Positions 18,598 to 27,228 of a stretch of DNA of 64,000 nucleotides are shown here, piece by piece. Origin of the DNA: a bacterium (GTDB taxonomy: Bacteria > Zhuqueibacterota > Zhuqueibacteria > Zhuqueibacterales > Geothermadaptataceae); contig JAJRYV010000105.1 in NCBI GenBank assembly GCA_024275575.1, positions 1-64,000 on the forward strand, written 5' to 3'. Within the stretch, counting starts at the first letter, position 1. Every line of letters begins with the position of its first letter. Below the pieces are notes generated by a model that was not told the DNA's origin, ran no database searches, and worked only from the letters and a program-made list of their open reading frames with translations. The translations under genes and the position numbers were made by a program.

Positions 18598-19842
18598 TCA
18601 GGCAGATTTTTTGAGTTCTTTTCTTTTGTAAACCGGCTTTTTGCCGCCCAGCACAACCTGCTTGGTAATCAGGCAAGATTCGAGCTCCGGCTCCGAAGGC
18701 ACGTTGTACATGATATCCATCATGATGCCTTCGAGAACGGATCGCAGCGCTCGGGCACCGGTACCAAATTTGACCGCTTTCTGTACGATAGCATCGAGTG
18801 CGGCATCCTCGAATTTCAACTTGACGCCATCCAGTTCCAGCAGCCTGATGAACTGCTTTGTCAGTGCGTTGCGCGGTGCCAACAGGATTTTTTTCAAGGC
18901 TTTTTCATCAAGTTTTTCCAGCGTTGCAGCAACCGGCATACGTCCGATGAGTTCGGGAATCAGGCCGTAATGCATCAAATCTGCCGGTTCGACGCGGGCA
19001 AACGTATTTTTCCCGTCATCTTTTTTCGTCCCGTCATCATTGGCAAAACCAAAAAGTTTTTTATTGGTACGCTCGGCGATGACCTCATCCAGCCCGACAA
19101 ACGCACCGCCGCAAATAAATAGAATATTCCTGGTATTGATGTTGATGAGGTTCTGCTCGGGATGTTTGCGCCCACCTTTGGGCGGTACGGATGCCGATGT
19201 CCCCTCAAGCAATTTCAGCAGTGCCTGCTGTACGCCCTCGCCGGAAACATCACGCGTGATGCTGGGATTGCCGTCTTTGCGGGCGATTTTATCCAGTTCA
19301 TCGATGTAAATAATCCCCTGCTCCGCCCGCTCGACGTCGTAATCAGCCGCCTGCAGCAGACGGACGATGATATTCTCCACATCCTCGCCAACATAACCGG
19401 CTTCCGTCAGTGTCGTGGCGTCGGCAATGGTGAACGGTACCTGTAAAAATCGCGCCAGGGTTTGTGCCAGCAGGGTTTTTCCCGTGCCCGTCGGGCCGAT
19501 GAGCAAAATATTGCTCTTTTCCAGCTCAACATCGCCGAAGCTGTTGTCGAGATTCACTCTTTTGTAATGGTTGTAAACAGCGACGGCAAGTGCTTTTTTG
19601 GCGTCGTCCTGCCCAATGACATAATTGTCGAGCTCGGCTTTGATTTCACCCGGTACGGGAATCTTGTCCAAACATGGCGTGGTCCGCCGCTTTTTGTCCT
19701 CACGGATGATATCGCTGGCGTTTTTCACGCATTCATTGCAGATATAAACATCCGGCCCGGTGACAATACAATCTACCTGTTTGGAGTTTTTACCGCAAAA
19801 ACTGCAGATAAACAAGCGTTCTCTTTTATTTCCGTCTGCCAT
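18598..19842 (-). CDS. clpX: ATP-dependent Clp protease ATP-binding subunit ClpX
   Basis: A 414-residue AAA+ unfoldase that feeds substrates to ClpP. The N-terminal zinc-binding domain has Cys13, Cys16, Cys35 and Cys38. Walker A is GPTGTGKT (117-124), the pore loop is GYVGED, and a later RKHPEQ matches the RKH loop. The ClpP-docking loop appears as LFGF instead of the common IGF. It starts 17 bp after clpP, forming the classic tig-clpP-clpX operon. Confidence 0.97.
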   Translation of the reverse strand: MADGNKRERLFICSFCGKNSKQVDCIVTGPDVYICNECVKNASDIIREDKKRRTTPCLDKIPVPGEIKAELDNYVIGQDDAKKALAVAVYNHYKRVNLDNSFGDVELEKSNILLIGPTGTGKTLLAQTLARFLQVPFTIADATTLTEAGYVGEDVENIIVRLLQAADYDVERAEQGIIYIDELDKIARKDGNPSITRDVSGEGVQQALLKLLEGTSASVPPKGGRKHPEQNLININTRNILFICGGAFVGLDEVIAERTNKKLFGFANDDGTKKDDGKNTFARVEPADLMHYGLIPELIGRMPVAATLEKLDEKALKKILLAPRNALTKQFIRLLELDGVKLKFEDAALDAIVQKAVKFGTGARALRSVLEGIMMDIMYNVPSEPELESCLITKQVVLGGKKPVYKRKELKKSA

Positions 19843-19859
19843 AGATTTTCTTTTTAATA

Positions 19860-20444
19860 TTAAGGATGTTGTTCCAAAACCTCATCGACGATGCCGTATT
19901 CTTTGGCTTCCATTGCCGACATAAAAAAGTTGCGGTCGGTATCACTGACGATCTGCTCTACCGGCTTCCCGGTATGCATAGCCAAAATCTTATTCAAGCG
20001 TTCACGCAGTTTGAGAATTTCTTTCGCCTGAATTTCGATGTCGCTGGCCTGCCCCTGGGCGCCACCCAGCGGTTGGTGAATCATCACGCGGGAATGCGGC
20101 AGAGCAAAGCGTTTACCTTTTGTCCCGGCAGCAAGAAGCACTGCGCTCATGCTCGCCGACTGGCCGATGCAGTAGGTCGTGATATCCGGCTTTACATATT
20201 GCATAGTATCATAAATCGCCAGCCCTGCGGAAATATACCCCCCCGGCGAGTTGATATACATGGCGATTTCTTTATCCGGGTCTTCCGCGGCCAAAAATAA
20301 AAGCTGGGCAATAATCAGGCTGGCAACTGTATCATCAACAGCGCTGCCGAGGAAAATAATTCTTTCTTTCAGCAGGCGGGAAAAAATATCATAGGCGCGT
20401 TCACCGCGTCCTGTTTGTTCAACAACATATGGCATGAATCCCAT
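19860..20444 (-). CDS. clpP: ATP-dependent Clp protease proteolytic subunit ClpP
   Basis: A 194-residue serine protease that forms the barrel degrading ClpX-delivered proteins. Nucleophile Ser98 (GQSASMS) and His123 (MIHQP) are present. At the position of the third triad residue, where most ClpP have Asp in a TDRDxF context, this protein reads TDRNFF, giving Asn172. The fold and length are otherwise standard (SPGGY, GLVD-like GIVDEV end). It lies between tig and clpX, with 18-83 bp gaps. Confidence 0.96.
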   Translation of the reverse strand: MGFMPYVVEQTGRGERAYDIFSRLLKERIIFLGSAVDDTVASLIIAQLLFLAAEDPDKEIAMYINSPGGYISAGLAIYDTMQYVKPDITTYCIGQSASMSAVLLAAGTKGKRFALPHSRVMIHQPLGGAQGQASDIEIQAKEILKLRERLNKILAMHTGKPVEQIVSDTDRNFFMSAMEAKEYGIVDEVLEQHP

Positions 20445-20527
20445 TTTCGCTCCTCGAAATTTGGTGGATACTGAGGTTAATTTTTCTTTTCGAGATCTTT
20501 TCGGCTAATTTTTTTCTCTTTAATCTT

Positions 20528-21775
20528 CTATTTTTCAGAGATGAAATCAAGAATTTTCTTTTCAAAAACATCGGCGTGGATATCTTCCAACTGTTTTGGT
20601 GTTTTTTTCATCTGTTTCCACATGAGACCACCATCGAGACCATGGTCATCAGCATATTCCCGAACAAATTTTTCCAGGTCTTTTTCCTCAACTTTAATAT
20701 CGAACATCTCGGCGATTTTCTCGCGAATAAGACGCCATTTCAAATTAAAAATTGCACCGTCCCGATATTGTTCCCTAATAAACTTTTCGTCAATCTCGTT
20801 TTCTTTACCTTCCGGCTGACGCGACCGGATATCCTTAATGATCGCCGAAAGATAAAAATCGACCATGCCCTGCGGCAAATCAAAAGCATTTTCAGCAATC
20901 AATTTTCCAATCATCTTTTGATGGAAAATTTTATCCAGTTCACGTTGTGCATTCTTTTTAATACGTTTTTCGAGCTCACTTTTCAGCGATTCAAGATTTT
21001 CATAATCACCAGCATCTTTTGCGAGTTCATCGTCAATATCAGGCAGAATCTGCGATTGGACCTCATTGACTTTAACTTCGTATTTTACCTGTGCAGCTTC
21101 TCGCTCCTCTATTGGCGGCTGAGTGATGGTAATCACTCGGGAATCGCCGGCTTGCACATCGAGAAGTTGCTGCCCGACATCCGTCAACTTGCCATTTTCA
21201 TCCTTGAGGCTAAAAAACTGGTTTTCCAGCTTTTTACCGATTAGCGGCACACCTGAGGGATCCAGCTCCTGCAAATCAGCAGAGATAAAATGATCGGCAC
21301 TTGCTTTGCCTTCCACTGTTTCCCATGTGCTGTGTTCCTTGCGGATTTTTTCCAGCGCATCCTTAACATCATCATCCGAGGTCTGATAAACTTCGCGATC
21401 GATTTTCAAATTTTCATAGTTCTTTAGTTCAAATTCGGGTTCCACTTCAACTTCATAATCAACCGTCAGGTCTCCGCCGGGCTGATAATCCATATCTTTG
21501 ATGGTCGCCGGTGCAGCAAGCGTGAGTTCTCCTTCTTTTGCTGCGCGTTGAAATAGAACAGGCAGCAGCTTTTCGATTGTTTCCGCTTCGAGATGTGTGC
21601 CGTACATTTTCTTTACCATCGATAATGGTACTTTGCCCTTGCGAAAACCCTCGAGTTTCATTTTTTTTCGGGCAGTTTTCAGCGTTTTTTCAATTTCAGG
21701 CAACAGTTCAGCCTGGGGAACCTTTATTTCAACCTCACGCACACAGTGTTCTTTGGGTATGATCTGAACTTCCAA
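20528..21775 (-). CDS. tig: Trigger factor, ribosome-associated chaperone
   Basis: A 415-residue ribosome-bound chaperone. The ribosome-binding loop GFRKGKVP is near residues 43-50. The middle FKBP-like prolyl isomerase region (about 150-245) is divergent, with few classic FKBP residues. The C-terminal helical arms (about 260-415) are typical. It heads the tig-clpP-clpX operon, and its start is 116 bp from the tRNA-Leu gene, so a promoter lies between them. Confidence 0.95.
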   Translation of the reverse strand: MEVQIIPKEHCVREVEIKVPQAELLPEIEKTLKTARKKMKLEGFRKGKVPLSMVKKMYGTHLEAETIEKLLPVLFQRAAKEGELTLAAPATIKDMDYQPGGDLTVDYEVEVEPEFELKNYENLKIDREVYQTSDDDVKDALEKIRKEHSTWETVEGKASADHFISADLQELDPSGVPLIGKKLENQFFSLKDENGKLTDVGQQLLDVQAGDSRVITITQPPIEEREAAQVKYEVKVNEVQSQILPDIDDELAKDAGDYENLESLKSELEKRIKKNAQRELDKIFHQKMIGKLIAENAFDLPQGMVDFYLSAIIKDIRSRQPEGKENEIDEKFIREQYRDGAIFNLKWRLIREKIAEMFDIKVEEKDLEKFVREYADDHGLDGGLMWKQMKKTPKQLEDIHADVFEKKILDFISEK

Positions 21776-21890
21776 AACAACTCCTATGTTAAAAATTAAA
21801 TTCTGTTTCAGAGCGCCATTGAATATAACAAAAACGGGCAGTCAATGCCCGTAATAAATTCTAAAATGGCCATAAAAATAATGTAACATG

Positions 21891-21972
21891 TGCGAGAGGG
21901 GGGACTCGAACCCCCAAGCCCGAAGGCACTAGATCCTAAATCTAGCGCGTATGCCAATTTCGCCACTCTCGC
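21891..21972 (-). tRNA. tRNA-Leu (anticodon UAG)
   Basis: An 82-nt tRNA on the minus strand. The acceptor arms GCGAGAG and CTCTCGC pair perfectly. The anticodon loop TTTAGGA gives anticodon UAG (936-938 of 21,xxx on plus reads CTA), decoding CUN leucine codons. A T arm with TTCGAGTC is present, and a long variable arm fits a class II tRNA. The CCA tail is not encoded. Confidence 0.96.
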
Positions 21973-22200
21973 AAAAGAACACAAAGTATAGATAAAATAG
22001 CGATGAAAGTCAATAGTATTTTCCCCGGGTAAAAGCCGATTTCCACTACATTTTAAAGCTTGTAATTTTATGTTTACAAATTATTTAATCAGGATTGACT
22101 GCACCTGTCCAGGGATGCTCGTCAGGGGTTTAAGCATCATGCGCACCTGTCTGGGAAGTCCCGATATCATGGAATAGCGGGAATTTACAAATGGACAAAA

Positions 22201-22227
22201 AAAGGCCCCGCACTGAACGGGGCCTTT
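22201..22227 (-). terminator. Rho-independent terminator
   Basis: A perfect 10-bp stem AAAGGCCCCG / CGGGGCCTTT with a 7-base loop is followed on the minus strand by TTTTGT. It lies 37 bp past the stop of the exported hypothetical protein gene. Confidence 0.92.
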
Positions 22228-22263
22228 CCACATCACTTAATTATTCCAGAAAATTTTATTTGC

Positions 22264-22827
22264 CTACTCACCACCTGCTGAAGCGAGAGGCTGTTCTGTC
22301 CCGCGGTCCTCATAATGAACAAACAAGGGTGCGTCAATATCAAACCAGCCGGGTAGCAAAAATACAGCCTGGTGGGTATCGCCATTTTTCATCAGACCAC
22401 CGAATGCTTCATTTTCATTCAGGCGAATGACGACGTCTTCAAGCTGCAGGCTATCGGCATGCCATGATCTGCCGTTTTGGATAAATTCGATATTCTGCGG
22501 GGCAAAATTGATCGAGGTATTCGGTGCGGTCGATACAGAAAAAGTTAACGGCACAACCTGATGGCCAACCATTTTAACCACTCGCTTGCTGAAAGAAGAT
22601 TTGTGGGCGATCAGCATCGTCAGTTTCAGAGATTTGTTCATCTCATCGCGCACGATATATGCGGAGACACCGTCTTTTTTAACCAGCCGGCCTTTGGATT
22701 TCGTATGGCCGGCCTGCGCCAAAACCGGCACGCTGCAAGATAAAACGAGAACGGCAGTGAGAATTGATTTGATATTCAAATTATTATTCAGGTTAAAAAA
22801 CTTCGAAAACAATTTAGATTTTTTCAT
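22264..22827 (-). CDS. Exported hypothetical protein
   Basis: A 187-residue protein with a signal peptide: a basic start MKKSKLFSKFF, a hydrophobic core ILTAVLVLSCSVPV, then cleavage near LAQAG. The mature part is probably beta-rich and has no motif I can name. The start at 22827 is preceded by a strong GGAGGTG site, although the frame stays open 26 codons further. It stands alone with its own terminator. Confidence 0.75.
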   Translation of the reverse strand: MKKSKLFSKFFNLNNNLNIKSILTAVLVLSCSVPVLAQAGHTKSKGRLVKKDGVSAYIVRDEMNKSLKLTMLIAHKSSFSKRVVKMVGHQVVPLTFSVSTAPNTSINFAPQNIEFIQNGRSWHADSLQLEDVVIRLNENEAFGGLMKNGDTHQAVFLLPGWFDIDAPLFVHYEDRGTEQPLASAGGE

Positions 22828-23136
22828 AGCACACCTCCATAAAGTTTGTGCAAAGCTGATAGCGCTTTGAAAATCTATATCCTGCTTCTTCAAATAACAT
22901 GCCAAAAAAATGTTACGCTTAGTAAATCATTTTACTGATTAATAATCAAAAAGTTACAAAGAAAAATAACGAATTTTAATATCGAAATATTGTGTTCGCG
23001 ACGCACACTGTCTCACATCGGACATCAAGCCTGTATTAACGGTGTGGTCTCCTGCCTGCAGGAATACAGACAGGTTTTAATTCGAAGGTGTTCAGAGTAA
23101 ATCCCGAATCTTTCCCCGGGAAAAAGAATGCGGATT
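22828..23136. other. Intergenic region
   Basis: About 310 bp between two minus-strand genes. It is AT-rich near 22900-23000, probably the promoter side of the exported protein gene, with no credible ORF. Confidence 0.3.
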
Positions 23137-23520
23137 TTAAGTAAAAGTATTGATCAGGCGTTGCAGATCGTTCGTATAGCGGCGGTAGGTTTTATGCGGT
23201 GGGACAACAGCGGCAAGCACGACATTCTGTCCAAAAGCCGGGAAAAAACGAAAAATTATCTTGCGATAATTCTCCCCTTCCATGAAGACCTCTTTCAAGC
23301 GTTCGATTTTTCCCAACGTATTAGCCAGGCGCTGGACGTCATTCAAAACCAGCGAAATCTCTGCAAGCCGCTCTTCATCGAGAGAATTCTCAACATGGGC
23401 GCGGGCAAGATAAAGCCCCTCCTCCGAGAACAGATAAACCGCTTCATAATGACCATCTCGGACGATGGCTTTCATTCGGGTTTCTATTTCCGCCTGCGGC
23501 GCGATTTTATCGCTAATCAT
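23137..23520 (-). CDS. Roadblock/LC7-like small protein
   Basis: A 127-residue protein with the alpha-beta pattern of roadblock/LC7 (MglB-like) proteins: an N-terminal helix, then YEAVYLFSEEGLYLARA and a central strand set ending VVLAAVVPP. I place the start at the internal ATG (23520), which has a GAGG site at the right spacing, rather than seven codons upstream inside the GTPase gene. It follows the MglA-type GTPase by 7 bp. Roadblock proteins bind such GTPases as activating or scaffold partners, so this is probably one partner. Confidence 0.7.
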   Translation of the reverse strand: MISDKIAPQAEIETRMKAIVRDGHYEAVYLFSEEGLYLARAHVENSLDEERLAEISLVLNDVQRLANTLGKIERLKEVFMEGENYRKIIFRFFPAFGQNVVLAAVVPPHKTYRRYTNDLQRLINTFT

Positions 23521-23527
23521 GTTTGCC

Positions 23528-24112
23528 TCAAATGGTTTCATGTACGTTGGCGACCGTATTTTGAATCGCCATTTTCAGTGTTTCCAACACACCTTTGCCT
23601 TTGGAGGCCACAGCGGTCAGTGTTGGCACGTTGAGAAAATTCAACTTCTCTTTCAAATCGGCAATGGAGTCCGGGGTCGCCAGGTCTTCCTTGTTGAGCT
23701 GCAAAACCCAGGGGAAAGTATCCAGACTGTGACCATTTCTGATTAAATTCTGTTCGAGATCGAGCAGTGAATCGAGGTTGTCAGTGCTGCGATCCTGCTG
23801 TGAATCGGCGACGAAAACGACGCCATCAACACCGCGCAAAATAATGCGCCGGCTTTCTCTGTAATAAATCTGCCCAGGAATTGTATAAAGGTTGAATTTC
23901 GGGCGCAAACCTTTTATTTTACCGAATTCGACTTGTAAAAAATCAAAATAGAGTGTGCGTTCCTCACGTGTTTTCAGCGTCACCAGATCACCCCGACAAG
24001 CGGGATTAATCTGTGAATAGATATATTCCAGATTCGTCGTTTTGCCGCTCAGCCCCGGGCCGTAATAGACAACTTTCAGATTGAGTTCTTTTTGCGCCCA
24101 ATTAATAAACAC
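23528..24112 (-). CDS. mglA: MglA-type small Ras-like GTPase
   Basis: A 194-residue GTPase of the bacterial MglA group, which controls polarity and motility in Myxococcus. G1 is GPGLSGKTTN, followed by LYFDFLQVEFG and the characteristic TIPGQ in place of DTAGQ, and G4 is LNKED. It uses a GTG start (MFINWAQ). It is flanked on both sides by roadblock-like genes in the same orientation. No gliding or pilus genes are in the window, so the cellular output is unknown. Confidence 0.9.
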   Translation of the reverse strand: MFINWAQKELNLKVVYYGPGLSGKTTNLEYIYSQINPACRGDLVTLKTREERTLYFDFLQVEFGKIKGLRPKFNLYTIPGQIYYRESRRIILRGVDGVVFVADSQQDRSTDNLDSLLDLEQNLIRNGHSLDTFPWVLQLNKEDLATPDSIADLKEKLNFLNVPTLTAVASKGKGVLETLKMAIQNTVANVHETI

Positions 24113-24159
24113 CGTATTCGCCCCGCTGCGCTGCCAACTGGATAAATCGCAAAATCCTG

Positions 24160-24672
24160 CTACTCCTTTTTAAAAGAAGCGTCGAAAGCATTGCCCAGCA
24201 AATCAGAGAACTCGCTATCAAAAATGCGTTCCGAGGCTTTTTCCTGTTTTCTTGCTTTGTTCAAAATTTCGGTGAGCTGTTTAACGGCGCGATTGGCATA
24301 TATTCGCAGCATGCCGAGAGCAATCGATTTGCTGATGGCAATCGTCAGCAAATAATCATAACCCACATTGCAAAGATAGATATTGTAGCGCTCCCCTTCG
24401 AGAAAAAGAAAACGAAAACCGTCTTTTTCACCGAGCAGGCGTGCCATTTCCGCAGTGGCGGCAAAATTGGCGGCGGCCAGCGTCGAAAGCGAGGGAATGT
24501 TGATGGAACGCTGATTGCCGGCGCTGGTGATGGGTATGCCGCTGGTCTCACAAAAAATGGCCAGTTCAGCACGAATCGACACCTCCAGATCTTTGAGCAC
24601 AACGGAAATCTCGTTAAACATCTCCGTTGAAAGCATGATTTGATTTGTCGGTAAATTCTCTTTATTGACCAT
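24160..24672 (-). CDS. Roadblock/LC7 domain protein
   Basis: A 170-residue protein. Residues about 10-120 follow the roadblock/LC7 fold, with IFCETSGIPITSAGN and LAAANFAATAEMARLLG. A C-terminal helical tail (about 125-170) is rich in charge. A GAGGAGG site precedes the chosen ATG. It is the first gene of the set, 47 bp before the MglA-type GTPase, and the likely MglB-like partner. Confidence 0.8.
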   Translation of the reverse strand: MVNKENLPTNQIMLSTEMFNEISVVLKDLEVSIRAELAIFCETSGIPITSAGNQRSINIPSLSTLAAANFAATAEMARLLGEKDGFRFLFLEGERYNIYLCNVGYDYLLTIAISKSIALGMLRIYANRAVKQLTEILNKARKQEKASERIFDSEFSDLLGNAFDASFKKE

Positions 24673-24737
24673 GATTTGCCTCCTCAAATTTGTGAGAAAC
24701 AGTTTTGGGCAAAAATTGAGGCGTCAATCGTTTTCGA

Positions 24738-25466
24738 CTATTGACCACTGGATAACCTTTCCGCGAGATAGGCAGGTAAGCCTCTTTCGATTATTTTTTT
24801 CTGCGTCTTGCTCATATCGTAGCGCACGCGCTGTAAATCAAATCTATACACCTCGCTGTTAAAAATCGCGTAAGCAGCCCGCGGATCGAGATCACGCGGC
24901 TGCCCGACGCTGCCGATGTTGATAATATATTGTTTGTCCTGATCCAGCTCAAGATTATTCTCACGTTTGATCACGACTTTATTGTCATTATTTCTTTCAA
25001 GAATGATTGGCACATGTGAATGACCGACAAAGCAACAGACCCCCTGAATATAAGTAAAATTATCCGCAGCATCATCGATAGACAGAATATAATTCCACGT
25101 TTCGGGGCGTGCAGGGGAAGCGTGAACGATAGTAAAGTTTTCGATTTTTTCAATCAGCGGCAGGCTATGCAGGTATTCGGTGGAGGTTTTGCTGAGTTGT
25201 ACTTTTGTCCATTCGACGGATTTTTTGGCGTATTGATTAAAAAAACGAGTATCGATCAAACCGAGAAGCGCATGGTCATGGTTGCCGGCGAGGCTGAATT
25301 TGCAATGCTTGCGCACCAGTTCAACGCATTTCTCCGGATCGGGGCCGTAACCGACGATATCACCGAGACAGATAATCTCATCCACTTTTGCTTTTTGCAG
25401 CTCGTCAAAAACAGCTTCCAATGCTTCGAGATTGGCATGTATGTCCGATATAACTCCATAACGCAT
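24738..25466 (-). CDS. Metallophosphoesterase (YfcE/MJ0936-like)
   Basis: A 242-residue calcineurin-like phosphoesterase. The metal ligands appear in order: SDIHAN, GDIVGYGPDP, GNHDHA, and GHSHVP, followed by NIGSVGQPRD. This matches the small phosphodiesterase group often active on model phosphodiesters or cyclic nucleotides; the natural substrate is unknown. The start MRYGVISD matches the family, and the 41 codons of open frame upstream do not. It lies 65 bp upstream of the roadblock-MglA set on the same strand, so cotranscription is possible. Confidence 0.88.
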   Translation of the reverse strand: MRYGVISDIHANLEALEAVFDELQKAKVDEIICLGDIVGYGPDPEKCVELVRKHCKFSLAGNHDHALLGLIDTRFFNQYAKKSVEWTKVQLSKTSTEYLHSLPLIEKIENFTIVHASPARPETWNYILSIDDAADNFTYIQGVCCFVGHSHVPIILERNNDNKVVIKRENNLELDQDKQYIINIGSVGQPRDLDPRAAYAIFNSEVYRFDLQRVRYDMSKTQKKIIERGLPAYLAERLSSGQ

Positions 25467-25816
25467 TATCTGCAGTACCTTTGCCTTTGTTTTTTTCGAA
25501 AAATCCTTTTCCCGAAGCAGCCTATTGTCTGTTGAAATCCACAGAACCGGCGAAATGCGGATGGCCAAACGCAATGCTGTAATCGGCATGAATTCAGATT
25601 GAGACGAGGCGAAAATTTCACGTCTGCAATTGCCGGCCTAAATTATTCTCTTTTCATGAGAAAAAAAACAAAAAAATTCTGCCCGAAAATTTTTCCCACT
25701 CTATCCTGAATTGTACAGTTGCCATAGAGACAAGGAGAGTACAGAGCTAAAAACATAGGGACAGTTTTTTAAAAACAAGAGCAGGCCATTATTAAATCGA
25801 TGGCTATGCCTTTCTT
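25467..25816. other. Intergenic region
   Basis: About 350 bp with an AT-rich centre (25640-25700) and no credible gene. It probably holds the promoter for the phosphoesterase and the end of the MFS transcript. Confidence 0.3.
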
Positions 25817-27103
25817 TCAATCCATTTCGGCAATTTTCAGGCCTTCCTGTACATCGACGCGGGTAAGCAGCAATCCTCCGATGATAAAGAAAACAAGCAA
25901 CGCGGCAACGCCGGCCCGCTGGGTGCCAAAAACAAGGGTTAATTTTCCCAACAGCAGAGGGCCGAGAAAAGCCGTCGCTTTGCCGGAAAAGGCAAAAAAT
26001 CCAAAAAATTCCGAATCCTTTTTTGCCGGGACAAAACGAGCCATCAGCGAATGCGTTGCCGACTGGTTAGGACCGGAAAAAATTCCCACCAAAATTCCAG
26101 CTGCCCAAAACCAGAGTTTGTCCGGTGCGACAACCGCCATGATGATGGCAAATGATAGCATGATATTGCTCAACTGAATCGTCCTTTTTGCGCCAACCCT
26201 GTCATCGACATAACCAAAGATAAATGCGCCGAGGCCGGCCATCACATTGAGCACGATGCCGAAACCGATGATTTCATCAAAGGTGAAATGAAAGGTGCCT
26301 GCGGCATAAACGCCGCCAAAGGCAAAAATCGTAATCAGGCCATCATTATAAAAAAGCCGCGCGACCAGCAAGCGCACAATTTGCCGGTATTTTTTTACTT
26401 CACGAAACGTGGCCGCAATCTGTGCAAAAGATTCCGCGATCAGGGCGCGTGGCTTTTCTGCCCCGGCATAAGGCACTTCTTTAAGCCAGAAAACCACCGG
26501 CAACGAAAAAACCAGATACCAGCCCGCCACTAAAATATTGGTAACACGAATATTTTTCCCAAGCTCGTTGCTCACACCCCAAAACGGTGCATCTGTCGGC
26601 AGTACAAACCCCAGAGCGATAAACAAGGCCAACAACCCACCTAAATATCCTACAGCCCAGCCATAGCCGGAAATACGGCCGATTTTTTCTGCCGGCGCGA
26701 TATCCGGCAGAAAAGCATTATTAAAAACGATGCCCATCTCAAACGCAACATTAGCGATGATGAACCAGGCGATCGCTTTGATCGGCTCCCCCGGCAAAAC
26801 CGTGTAAAGGATAAAAGTTGCAGAGATGGATATGGCCGTCCAGATCAGTAGCATTTTTTTGCGATATCCCCCTCTGTCGGCGATAGCGCCGAAAACAGGA
26901 GAACAAATGGCGATGAGAATCGCGGAAATACTGATACCGTTAGACCAGATCGAGGTGCCGGTGATTTCATTTTCGGCGATCTTTGAGACAAAATAGGCTG
27001 AGTAGATAAATGAAACGACCAGGGTGGTGAATGACGAGTTTGCAAAATCGTACATCGCCCAGGCAAAAATAGCCTTGCGATTTTCAGCTCCAAATTTTTT
27101 CAT
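25817..27103 (-). CDS. MFS transporter, UMF1/Atg22-like family
   Basis: A 428-residue inner-membrane protein with about 12 hydrophobic segments. The N-terminus KAIFAWAMYDFANSSFTT is diagnostic for the UMF1 family (vacuole effluxer Atg22-like), and a basic loop (DRGGYRKK) follows the second segment pair. Bacterial members are uncharacterised but are thought to export small solutes such as amino acids. It is transcribed alone, 125 bp from priA. Confidence 0.9.
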   Translation of the reverse strand: MKKFGAENRKAIFAWAMYDFANSSFTTLVVSFIYSAYFVSKIAENEITGTSIWSNGISISAILIAICSPVFGAIADRGGYRKKMLLIWTAISISATFILYTVLPGEPIKAIAWFIIANVAFEMGIVFNNAFLPDIAPAEKIGRISGYGWAVGYLGGLLALFIALGFVLPTDAPFWGVSNELGKNIRVTNILVAGWYLVFSLPVVFWLKEVPYAGAEKPRALIAESFAQIAATFREVKKYRQIVRLLVARLFYNDGLITIFAFGGVYAAGTFHFTFDEIIGFGIVLNVMAGLGAFIFGYVDDRVGAKRTIQLSNIMLSFAIIMAVVAPDKLWFWAAGILVGIFSGPNQSATHSLMARFVPAKKDSEFFGFFAFSGKATAFLGPLLLGKLTLVFGTQRAGVAALLVFFIIGGLLLTRVDVQEGLKIAEMD

Positions 27104-27228
27104 CCGCGCTCCGGTTCTGATTTTTTCACCGTTCTATTTTCCAATGCAACCGTAAGAGTAGTTGTATATAATGCACTATTTTTCAGAGAGTTGCAAGGAA
27201 CAAATTGCTCGTAGTGCGTAGACCTCGC

